A stretch of DNA of 64,000 nucleotides, from NCBI RefSeq assembly GCF_000971215.1, contig NZ_BBMA01000003.1, positions 124,001 through 188,000 of the forward strand, read 5' to 3'. Position 1 is the stretch's first letter; each line of letters begins with the position of its first letter. This stretch comes from Demequina silvatica (GTDB taxonomy: Bacteria > Actinomycetota > Actinomycetes > Actinomycetales > Demequinaceae). The position numbers were made by a program, and so were the translations under genes. Below are positions 23,983 through 31,637 of this stretch, piece after piece. Under the pieces are notes generated by a model, which worked only from the letters and a program-made list of their open reading frames with translations, searched no databases and was not told the origin of the DNA.

Positions 23983-24828
23983 GTGACCACGCCAGCAGCC
24001 CCCGACGCCGCGCAGTCGCGCCGGCCGCTCACGGAGGCGGCGCTCGCGGACCTGGTCCCCGGCACGCTGTCGCGCGTCTCGGTGCTCCCGACCTCGCCGT
24101 CCACGAACACCCGGCTGCTCGCGCTCGCGGGCGCCGCGCCCGAGGAATGGCCGCACCTGTCCGCGCTGGTCGCGGACCACCAGACCGCCGGCCGCGGGCG
24201 CGTGGGACGCGCCTGGGTGACGCCGCAGGGGGCGGCGCTCACCGCATCGTTCCTGGTGAGGCCCGCCCACGTGGCGCGCGAGGACTACGGCTGGGCGCCG
24301 CTGGTCGCCGGCCTCGCGACCGTGCGCGCGCTGCGCCGCCTGGGCGTGGGCGCCTGGCTCAAGTGGCCCAACGACGTGGTGGTCGAGGCCGGCGCGCGCG
24401 AGATCCCCGGCTGGGGGCGGTGGCGCAAGGTGGTCGGCATCCTCTGCGAGACGGTGCCGGGGGACGATGCGGTGGTCGCCGGGATAGGCATCAACGTCTC
24501 GCAGGGGTCGGCCGAGCTGCCCGTGCCGCACGCCGCGTCGTTGGCGTCGCTGGGCGCGACGTCGCTGGACCGTGTGGCCCTGCTGCGCGCGCTCGCGGCG
24601 GAGCTGCGCGACGCGTTCGGGATGTGGGACGCCGGCGCCGACATGCGCGGCGCGGTCGAGCAGGTGACGGCGACCCTGGGTTGGGACGTCGCGGTCGACG
24701 TGCTGGCGGGCGCGCCCGTGGCCGGCCGGGCGGTCGGGCTGACCCCGGACGGCGCCCTGGTGGTGCGCACCGTGAGCGGCGAGGAGAAGGTGCTCCACGC
24801 CGGCGACGTGCGCGTCCGTCGCGGCTGA
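23983..24828 (+). CDS. birA: Biotin--[acetyl-CoA-carboxylase] ligase
   Basis: A 281-residue biotin protein ligase that attaches biotin to Lys556 of the carboxylase subunit encoded at 15183-16979. PSTNTRLL and [13 protein letters not shown] (near residue 66) bind biotinyl-AMP, and Lys127 in LKWPNDV is the catalytic lysine. The C-terminal SH3-like domain ([14 protein letters not shown]) is present. There is no N-terminal DNA-binding domain, so it is a monofunctional enzyme and not a repressor. It is divergent from accD. Confidence 0.95.
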   Translation: MTTPAAPDAAQSRRPLTEAALADLVPGTLSRVSVLPTSPSTNTRLLALAGAAPEEWPHLSALVADHQTAGRGRVGRAWVTPQGAALTASFLVRPAHVAREDYGWAPLVAGLATVRALRRLGVGAWLKWPNDVVVEAGAREIPGWGRWRKVVGILCETVPGDDAVVAGIGINVSQGSAELPVPHAASLASLGATSLDRVALLRALAAELRDAFGMWDAGADMRGAVEQVTATLGWDVAVDVLAGAPVAGRAVGLTPDGALVVRTVSGEEKVLHAGDVRVRRG

Positions 24829-24902
24829 GCCTCTCCCGCGCGGGGCCTCGCGGGCAGGTCTCGGAACGATAACGGAACGGTCACGGCCGCGTAAGAGCGG
24901 CG

Positions 24903-24934
24903 CAGGTTGTGCGACCGCGGCGACAGGTTGTGCG
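24903..24934 (+). promoter_or_regulatory. Direct repeat with 21-bp period upstream of the first GH3 gene
   Basis: CAGGTTGTGCG occurs at 24903-24913 and again at 24924-24934, exactly 21 bp apart, i.e. on the same face of the helix. A 20-base segment starting at the second copy recurs with 18 matches at 31399-31418 before another GH3 gene. Spacing and size fit a LytTR response-regulator site. The rest of the 254-base gap shows only a possible TTGACT -35 at 24964. Confidence 0.6.
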
Positions 24935-25082
24935 GACCGGCCGGGCGCCCGAATCCCCGCTGATTGACTCACGTTCAGCGCGCAGAAGAGCGCCGCCCTC
25001 CGGAGACAACGAAGTGCGAACAGAGACGTTCCTCGGAGACGGCAGCAAGGCGCGCGATCAGCACATTGATGAGGAGACAGCG

Positions 25083-27497
25083 ATGAAGTCAACGAAGACG
25101 GTGGGAGGGACCGCGATGCGGTCGCTCCGTGGCAGGGGAGCGCTGGCGTTCGCGGGCGTGGGCCTCGCCGCCACGCTGGCCGGTTGCACCGGTTCCAACA
25201 CGAACGACGCGAGCCCGAGCCCGTCGGCCGACGCGTCGGCGTACACCACCACCGAGGTGAACGACGGCGACACCACCTTCGTGGTGGTCGACAACCCGGG
25301 CGACGCGCCCGACCTCAGCTACGGCGCCGAGAGCGGCGTGACGCTGCTCGAGGAGACCGTCGACGGCGCCACCGTCGCGTTCAAGGACATGAACGCCAAC
25401 GGCACGCTCGACACGTGGGAGGACTGGCGCGTCGACGCCGCCGACCGCGCCGCGGACCTGTCCGCGCAGATGTCGATCGAGCAGATCGCCGGCCTCATGC
25501 TCTTCAGCTCGCACGAGCGCTCGCCCGCGGACGGCCTCACCGACGCGCAGATGACGTACCTCAAGGACTCGAACCTGCGCGCCGTGCTCAACGCCGCGGG
25601 CTCGAACGCCGACGAGACCGTGCCGTGGGTCAACGCGATGCAGGCCTACGTCGAGACCCTCGCGACCGCGGACACCCCGTACGTGCCCGTGAACTTCGCG
25701 TCCGACCCGCGCTCCGAGGCGGCCACCGGCGGCGTCTACAACGCCGACGGCGCCGACATCTCGCGCTGGCCGTCCAACCTGGGCCTCGCGGCGACGTTCA
25801 ACGCCGAGTACACCAAGCAGTTCGGCGAGATGGCCTCCGCGGAGTACCGTGCGCTGGGCATCACCACCGCGCTCAGCCCGCAGATCGACCTCGCGACCGA
25901 GCCGCGCTGGCTCCGCGTCAGCGGCACCTTCGGCGAGGACTCGGCGCAGGCCGCCGAGCTCGCAGCCGCCTACGTCGACGGCTTCCAGGGCTCCGAGGGC
26001 ACCGACGCGTGGGGCTCCGAGTCCGTCAACGCGATGATCAAGCACTTCGCGGGCGACGGCCCGGGCGAGGGCGGCCGCGAGTCGCACACCGCCGCCGGCA
26101 AGTACGGCGTGTACCCCGGCGACAACCTCGACGAGCACGTCTCCGTGTTCGAGGGCGCGCTTGACTCCGCCGCGATGATGACCGCGTACTCGGTCGCGCT
26201 CGACGCCGACGGCGAGCCGCTGCTCGGCGCGGAGCGCATGGGCACCGCGTACGACTCGGGCCGCATGGAGATCCTCCGCGACGACCTCTCCTACGAGGGC
26301 GTCGTGGTGACCGACTGGGGCGTCATGACCGGTTCCAAGGACGAGGGCGCGTTCATCGCGACCGCGTGGGGCGCCGAGGACCTGACCCCGGCGGAGCGCT
26401 ACCTCGAGGTGCTCGCGAACGGCACCGACATGTTCGGCGGCGTGAACGACGCGACCTTCATCCTCGAGGGTGCCGACCTGTGGCAGGAGAAGTTCGAGGC
26501 GGGCGAGCTCGACATGGACGCGGAGACCCGCTTCCAGCTGTCGGGGACGCGCATCCTCAACATGTTCTTCCAGACGGGCCTCTACGAGGACGCGTTCTTG
26601 GCCCCCGAGGTGTCCGCCTCGGTGCTCGCCTCCGAGGACAAGGTCGCCGCCGGCTACGAGGCGCAGCTCGCGTCGATCGTCATGCTCAAGAACGACGGCA
26701 CCGTCGCCGAGGGCACCGACTGGTCCGACAAGACCGTCTACATCCCGCAGTCCTACGACGTGGGCCTGTCGAGCCTCTTCGGCGAGGCGACCTACACCGA
26801 GGGTCCGAGCATGGACCTCGAGGTCGCGAAGGAGTTCTTCGGCGAGGTCGTCACCGACGAGGTCGTCTACAAGAAGGACGGCACCACGGTCAAGAGCTAC
26901 ACCGCTCCCGACCTGTCCGACGTGGACCTGGTCCTGGTCGGCATGAACAGCCCGACCACCGGCGCAGTGTTCGGCAACTCGGGCTTCGACGCCGAGACCG
27001 GCGAGTACTACCCGATGTCGCTGCAGTACCGCGAGTACACCGCTGACGGCGACAACGTCCGCAAGGTCTCGATCTCGGGTGACATCCTCGAGGACGGCAC
27101 CAAGGAGAACCGCTCCTACTTCGGCAACTCGGTGACCCCGTCCAACGAGGCCGACCTCGACGCCTTCGAGCGCGCCGTGGCCGCCGTCGAGGCCTCCGGC
27201 AACGACATCCCCGTCGTGGTGGCCCTCAAGGCGACCAACGCGACCATCCCGGCGGAGTTCGAGGCGGACGCGGACGCGATCCTCGTCAGCTTCGGCACCT
27301 CGGACCAGGCCGTGTTCGACGTCGCGACCGGCGGCTGGGAGCCCACGGGCCGCCTGCCGATCCAGTTCCCGAAGGACATGGACACCGTCGAGGCGCAGCT
27401 CGAGGACGTCGCGAAGGACGTGACGCCCTACACCGACGCCGCAGGTAACTCCTACGACTACGGCTTCGGCCTCAACTACGCCGGCCAGATCTCCTAA
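25083..27497 (+). CDS. GH3 family glycosidase, surface lipoprotein
   Basis: An 804-residue exported glycoside hydrolase family 3 enzyme. A signal with lipobox LAGC (Cys35) is followed by a Ser/Asp-rich linker. The (alpha/beta)8 domain has the conserved KHFAGDG and GGRESH segments and the nucleophile Asp411 in VVVTDWGVMTG, and the (alpha/beta)6 domain follows (SIVMLKNDGTVAE onward). It probably releases glucose from beta-glucans or cello-oligosaccharides at the cell surface; sugar specificity is not certain. ATG 25083, preceded by GAGGAG, is preferred over upstream open frame because the signal peptide begins there. A lipoprotein gene and two further GH3 genes follow. Confidence 0.9.
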   Translation: MKSTKTVGGTAMRSLRGRGALAFAGVGLAATLAGCTGSNTNDASPSPSADASAYTTTEVNDGDTTFVVVDNPGDAPDLSYGAESGVTLLEETVDGATVAFKDMNANGTLDTWEDWRVDAADRAADLSAQMSIEQIAGLMLFSSHERSPADGLTDAQMTYLKDSNLRAVLNAAGSNADETVPWVNAMQAYVETLATADTPYVPVNFASDPRSEAATGGVYNADGADISRWPSNLGLAATFNAEYTKQFGEMASAEYRALGITTALSPQIDLATEPRWLRVSGTFGEDSAQAAELAAAYVDGFQGSEGTDAWGSESVNAMIKHFAGDGPGEGGRESHTAAGKYGVYPGDNLDEHVSVFEGALDSAAMMTAYSVALDADGEPLLGAERMGTAYDSGRMEILRDDLSYEGVVVTDWGVMTGSKDEGAFIATAWGAEDLTPAERYLEVLANGTDMFGGVNDATFILEGADLWQEKFEAGELDMDAETRFQLSGTRILNMFFQTGLYEDAFLAPEVSASVLASEDKVAAGYEAQLASIVMLKNDGTVAEGTDWSDKTVYIPQSYDVGLSSLFGEATYTEGPSMDLEVAKEFFGEVVTDEVVYKKDGTTVKSYTAPDLSDVDLVLVGMNSPTTGAVFGNSGFDAETGEYYPMSLQYREYTADGDNVRKVSISGDILEDGTKENRSYFGNSVTPSNEADLDAFERAVAAVEASGNDIPVVVALKATNATIPAEFEADADAILVSFGTSDQAVFDVATGGWEPTGRLPIQFPKDMDTVEAQLEDVAKDVTPYTDAAGNSYDYGFGLNYAGQIS

Positions 27498-27517
27498 GGA
27501 TCTCGGTTAGCATCCCC

Positions 27518-27551
27518 GGGCGTGGTCGGAGGGACACCTCCGGCCACGCCC
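27518..27551 (+). terminator. Terminator after the first GH3 gene
   Basis: GGGCGTGGTCGGAGG / CCTCCGGCCACGCCC form a 15-pair stem with one G.T pair around a GACA loop, 20 bases after the stop. The remaining ~60 bases to the next gene show only an AAGGAA ribosome site. Confidence 0.7.
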
Positions 27552-27611
27552 AGCCCCCGTGGCGAACCCGACCGTGAACGTCTCGCGGCTCGAACCCAGT
27601 AAGGAACACTC

Positions 27612-28028
27612 ATGAAGCACACCAAGATGCGGGCCACCGGCCTCGCGATCCTCATCGCCGCCACGGGCACCTTCGGCCTCACCGCCTGCTCGAGCGACAC
27701 CGCCGAGCCCGGCGCCTCCACCGAGGTCGCCGCCGAGGAGCAGTCGACCGTCGACGTCGCCACCGACCTCGAGACCGCCCGCCAGGCCGTCCTCGACGCG
27801 CTGGCGGACGACGACTGGGCGCAGGTCATGCTCGCGAGCGACGTGCAGGCCCCCACCGTCAAGTACGGCCTCATGGTGATGCCGTTCGTCGCCACCGACG
27901 CCGCCGAGCGCGTCACCGGCACCGTCAACATCGACGGCGGCAACTTCGTGATCGAGGCCGAGTCGGCCGCGACCGGCCAGACCTGGCAGATCGACCAGGA
28001 CGGCACCATCACCGAGGTCACCGAGTAA
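27612..28028 (+). CDS. Small lipoprotein of unknown function
   Basis: A 138-residue protein with a positively charged start, hydrophobic core and lipobox LTAC (Cys26). The mature part has an acidic helix (VDVATDLETARQAVLDALADDDW) and a beta-rich end with VNIDGGNFVIEAES. I do not recognise a family. Separate from the first GH3 by a terminator and from the second by a 216-base gap with another terminator, so probably transcribed alone. Its position between two surface-exposed GH3 enzymes suggests a cell-surface role in glycan use, but that is only context. Confidence 0.75.
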   Translation: MKHTKMRATGLAILIAATGTFGLTACSSDTAEPGASTEVAAEEQSTVDVATDLETARQAVLDALADDDWAQVMLASDVQAPTVKYGLMVMPFVATDAAERVTGTVNIDGGNFVIEAESAATGQTWQIDQDGTITEVTE

Positions 28029-28068
28029 TTCGGCACCGAGCCTCGAGAGACGTCCCGCCACCCGCGGG

Positions 28069-28105
28069 GCGCCCGCCCGGACCCGTACGAGGCCCGGGCG
28101 GGCGC
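28069..28105 (+). terminator. Terminator after the small lipoprotein, overlapping a 10-mer copy
   Basis: GCGCCCGCCCGG (28069-28080) pairs with CCGGGCGGGCGC (28094-28105). The exact 10-mer CGCATCGTCC begins inside the right arm at 28103. The rest of the 216-base gap contains a GAAGGAGA ribosome site before the next start and nothing else I can identify. Confidence 0.6.
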
Positions 28106-28244
28106 ATCGTCCTCTCGCCAGCTCGACCCCCACGCCAGCGGTGGTGGCGAGCGACGGCGCAAGGCGCCGCCCGCACGTGCTGGCACGCACCACGGTGAAC
28201 CCGACCCAGGTGCGCACGATCCACATCATTGAAGGAGACACGCA

Positions 28245-31200
28245 GTGAACGCCCGTCCGCCCAAGGACGCCGCGGCCTCGAAGCCGCGGATGTCCAACAA
28301 GAAGTACCTGTCCATCTGGATCCCGGTCCTCGCGCTGGTGACGGCGCTCACCATCGTCGCGAACATGGCCCTGGTCATCGCGGGCGGCTGGGTCGCCTCG
28401 CAGCTCGGTTCGGGCACCTACACGTTCACCAACTCCGACGAGTCGGCCAGCTGGGACACCTCGTACTACGAGTCCGACTACGCGGACATGGACGAGGTGG
28501 ACGCAGCCGCCAAGGACCTGGTCGAGGAGATCGCCGCGGGCGGCATCGTGCTCGCGAAGAACCAGGACGGCGCCCTGCCGCTCGACTCCGGCTCCGCCGT
28601 CACCCTCATGGGCCGCGCGGCCGCGGACCCCGTGTTCGGCGGCTCCGGCTCCGGCTCGGTCGACACCAACTCGGCCGTCAACGTGCGTGCCGGGCTCGAG
28701 AACGCCGGCTTCTCCATCAACGAGCCGCTCTACACCGCGATCGAGGCCTACGCCGCCGAGAACCCGCGCGGCCACATCGAGATGGACCTCCCGCTGCAGT
28801 CGACCTACACGATCGGCGAGATGCAGGTCGACGGCTACGAGGCCCAGTCCTCGACGTTCGCCGAGTACGGCGACGCCGCGATCATCGTCATCGGCCGCCC
28901 CGGCGGCGAGGGCGGCGACCTCGCGCAGGACATGCTCGACATCGCGAACCCCGACAACGTGGACCCGCGCGCCCAGGAGGGCGAGCACCAGCTCGAGCTC
29001 AACCAGGATGAGAAGGCGATGATCGCCCTCGCGAAGGAGAGCTTCGACAAGGTCGTGGTCGTGGTCAACGCCTCCACCACCATCGAGATGGGCGACCTGC
29101 AGGACGACGCGGGCATCGACGCGATCCTGCTCGCCGGCTCGCCCGGCGCGAGCGGCTTCAACGCGCTCGGCTCGATCCTCGCGGGCGACGTCAACCCGTC
29201 CGGCCGCACCGTCGACACGTGGGCCGCGGACTTCACCGCCGACCCGACGTGGAGCAACTTCGGCAGCTTCGTCTACGACAACGTGTCCGCGTCCTACCCG
29301 GTCTCCGCGACCGAGACCGCGACGTCGAACGCGACCGTCACCGACGAGGGCACCTTCGTCAACCACGCCGAGGGCATCTACTTCGGCTACCGCTACTACG
29401 AGACCGCCGCGTACGAGGGCTTCATCGACTACGACGACGCCGTGGTGTACCCGTTCGGCTACGGCCTGTCCTACACGGACTTCGCGTGGGAGGTCACCGG
29501 CACCGAGGCGGGCGCCGTGGACGGCACCATCGCCGTGACGGTCGACGTGACCAACACGGGTGACGTGGCCGGCCGCGACGTGGTCGAGCTCTACTACTCG
29601 GCCCCGTACACCGCGGGCGGCATCGAGAAGTCCGAGGTGGTCCTGGGCGGCTTCGCCAAGACCGGCGCGATCGAGCCCGGAGCGACGGAGTCCGTGACCA
29701 TCGAGCTCGCGGTCGAGGACATGGCGTCCTACGACTACATGGACGCCGCGGCCTACGTGCTCGAGGCCGGCGACTACGAGCTCACGGTCCAGACCGACTC
29801 GCACACCGTCGCCGCGGGCACCGAGCCCTTCACCTACACCGTCGACGAGACCGTGGTCTACGACGAGTCGAACCCGCGCTCGACCGACGCGGTCGCCGCC
29901 ACCAACCAGTTCGACGACGTCTCCGCGGGCTTCACCACCACCGGCGAGGCCGGCAAGATCCAGGTGTTCTCGCGCGCCGACTTCGCGGGCACGTTCCCCG
30001 CCGCCCCGACGGCCGAGCAGCTGGTCGCCTCCGACGAGACCGTCGCCGGGTTCGAGGCGTGGGACTACGAGGACGCCGCGGCGGCCTTCGAGGGCGAGGC
30101 GCCCACCACGGGCGCCGACTCCGATCTCTCGCTGATCGACCTGCGCGGCCTCGCGAAGGACGACCCGAAGTGGGACGAGCTCCTCGACTCCCTCACGGTG
30201 GGCGAGATGACCGACGTGCTGCTCAACGGCGCCTACCAGACGGCCCCGATCGGCTCGATCGGCAAGCCGCAGACCCTGGAGCCGGACGGCCCCGCGGGCT
30301 TCTCCTCCTTCATCAACTCGTCGATCAACGGCGTGGCGTACCCGTCCGAGGTGCTCATCGCCCAGACGTGGGACGTCGAGCTGGGTGACGCGATGGGCGT
30401 GATGCTCGGCAACGAGGCCCTCCAGAAGGGCATCAACGGCTGGTACGCGCCCGCGGTCAACATGCACCGCTCGCCGTTCGCGGGCCGCAACTTCGAGTAC
30501 TACTCGGAGGACCCGGTGCTGTCGGGCGCGATGCTCACCTCGGTGGCCAACGGCATCGCCACCAAGGGCGTCTACGTCACCATCAAGCACTTCGCGCTCA
30601 ACGAGCAGGAGACCAACCGCGTCAACAACGGCGTGGCCACCTGGGCGACCGAGCAGGCGATCCGCGAGGTGTACCTCAAGCCCTTCGAGATGGGCGTGAA
30701 GGACATCACGATGGACGTCACGTACATCTCCGACAGCGACGGCACGGTCTCGGAGACCACCGTCGGCGCGACGGGCATCATGAGCTCGTTCAACCGCATC
30801 GGCGCGACCTGGGCCGGCGGCTCCGAGGCGCTCATGACGGACGTGCTGCGCTCCGAGTGGGGCTTCGACGGCTTCGCGATCTCGGACTTCAACCTTTACC
30901 CGTACATGAACCCCAACCAGGGGATCAGCGCGGGCACGGACCTGACGCTGACGTTCCAGCCGTCGAAGTCCTTCGGCGACACGTCCTCCGCGAAGGCCGT
31001 GACGGACATCCGCAACTCCACGCACAACATCCTGTTCGCGGTCGCGAACTCGAACGCGATGGACGAGCTGGCGCCCGGCGCGACGGTGGCCTACACGCCG
31101 CCGACGTGGGTCTACATCCAGATCATCGCGACGTCGGCGATCGGCGTCCTGGTCCTGGGCGGCGTCTTCATGGTGGTGCGCCGCGTGCGCCGTCACCGTG

Positions 31201-31247
31201 CGGAGCCGGCCGCGACGGCGGAGGCGGACGCGCTCGTCAACGCCTGA
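28245..31247 (+). CDS. Membrane-anchored GH3 glycosidase with circularly permuted domains
   Basis: A 1000-residue protein starting at GTG after GAAGGAGA. One transmembrane helix lies at about residues 25-48 and another at about 948-970, ending in a basic tail (VVRRVRRHR). Between them the GH3 domains are in reversed order. The (alpha/beta)6 domain comes first (EEIAAGGIVLAKNQDGALPL near residue 90), then a FnIII-like domain after PFGYGLSYTDF. The catalytic (alpha/beta)8 domain is last (EPDGPAGFSSFI, NMHRSPFAGRNFEYYSEDP, IKHFALNEQE, nucleophile Asp881 in GFAISDFN). Reversed GH3 order is known in a few enzymes such as Ruminococcus albus beta-glucosidase. The double anchor would hold it outside the membrane. 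Substrate unknown. Confidence 0.88.
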   Translation: MNARPPKDAAASKPRMSNKKYLSIWIPVLALVTALTIVANMALVIAGGWVASQLGSGTYTFTNSDESASWDTSYYESDYADMDEVDAAAKDLVEEIAAGGIVLAKNQDGALPLDSGSAVTLMGRAAADPVFGGSGSGSVDTNSAVNVRAGLENAGFSINEPLYTAIEAYAAENPRGHIEMDLPLQSTYTIGEMQVDGYEAQSSTFAEYGDAAIIVIGRPGGEGGDLAQDMLDIANPDNVDPRAQEGEHQLELNQDEKAMIALAKESFDKVVVVVNASTTIEMGDLQDDAGIDAILLAGSPGASGFNALGSILAGDVNPSGRTVDTWAADFTADPTWSNFGSFVYDNVSASYPVSATETATSNATVTDEGTFVNHAEGIYFGYRYYETAAYEGFIDYDDAVVYPFGYGLSYTDFAWEVTGTEAGAVDGTIAVTVDVTNTGDVAGRDVVELYYSAPYTAGGIEKSEVVLGGFAKTGAIEPGATESVTIELAVEDMASYDYMDAAAYVLEAGDYELTVQTDSHTVAAGTEPFTYTVDETVVYDESNPRSTDAVAATNQFDDVSAGFTTTGEAGKIQVFSRADFAGTFPAAPTAEQLVASDETVAGFEAWDYEDAAAAFEGEAPTTGADSDLSLIDLRGLAKDDPKWDELLDSLTVGEMTDVLLNGAYQTAPIGSIGKPQTLEPDGPAGFSSFINSSINGVAYPSEVLIAQTWDVELGDAMGVMLGNEALQKGINGWYAPAVNMHRSPFAGRNFEYYSEDPVLSGAMLTSVANGIATKGVYVTIKHFALNEQETNRVNNGVATWATEQAIREVYLKPFEMGVKDITMDVTYISDSDGTVSETTVGATGIMSSFNRIGATWAGGSEALMTDVLRSEWGFDGFAISDFNLYPYMNPNQGISAGTDLTLTFQPSKSFGDTSSAKAVTDIRNSTHNILFAVANSNAMDELAPGATVAYTPPTWVYIQIIATSAIGVLVLGGVFMVVRRVRRHRAEPAATAEADALVNA

Positions 31248-31263
31248 TCCGACGCGCACCGTG

Positions 31264-31304
31264 ACGGGGTGGCGGGACCGCGGCATGCGGCCCCGCCACC
31301 CCGT
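31264..31304 (+). terminator. Terminator after the permuted GH3 gene
   Basis: ACGGGGTGGCGGGACCGC against GCGGCCCCGCCACCCCGT gives an 18-position stem with one mismatch and a GGCAT loop, 17 bases after the stop. Confidence 0.75.
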
Positions 31305-31637
31305 TCGCGCGTCCGCGACCGGGCGCTCGGACTGTGCGCGAACCGGCGGTCTGCCAGGCATCCCTGAGAGGCCGCGACAGAACATGCGGCGGTGCGCGCA
31401 GGTTGTGCAGACCGGTCGCAGGGGCCCGCTGCACCGGGGTTGGATTGACCCACCGAACTCCCCGCGGGGACCGGACCGTCGTCAACGGCGACAGCACGAG
31501 CGTCCGGCACCCGCACCCGCATCACCGCGCGGACCGGGGGTGGTGGCGGCAGCCCCGCCACGGCCCCTCCCGCCACCGTTCGCGGACCGGACAACGACGC
31601 CGGGCACCCGCGACCGGGCCAGAAAGGAAGCGACACC
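31305..31637 (+). other. Long regulatory leader of the third GH3 operon
   Basis: Most of a 390-base gene-free stretch. It contains the 21-bp-period repeat at 31378-31410, a TTGACC segment at 31445, and a C/G-rich region with imperfect dyads such as GGTGGCGG/CCGCCACC. An AGAAAGGAAG ribosome site precedes ATG 31638. No small protein gene or known RNA element is evident to me. Confidence 0.5.
31378..31410 (+). promoter_or_regulatory. Second copy of the 21-bp-period repeat
   Basis: CAGAACATGCGG at 31378 and CAGGTTGTGCAG at 31399 are spaced exactly 21 bp, as at 24903/24924. The right unit and its flank match the first locus at 18 of 20 positions. It probably binds the same regulator. Confidence 0.55.

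Noticed and set aside
27566..28206. Shared segment GAACCCGACC in the leaders of the small lipoprotein and the permuted GH3 gene
   Set aside because: Only about ten bases match, the flanks differ and there is no conserved distance to a promoter, so it may be chance in GC-rich DNA.
27507..31385. Long antisense open frame of about 1290 codons opposite two glycosidase genes
   Set aside because: It mirrors the third-codon-position GC of the sense genes, is rich in Arg, Val, Gly and His without any domain, and has no promoter or ribosome site. The same applies to the other long antisense frames in the window.
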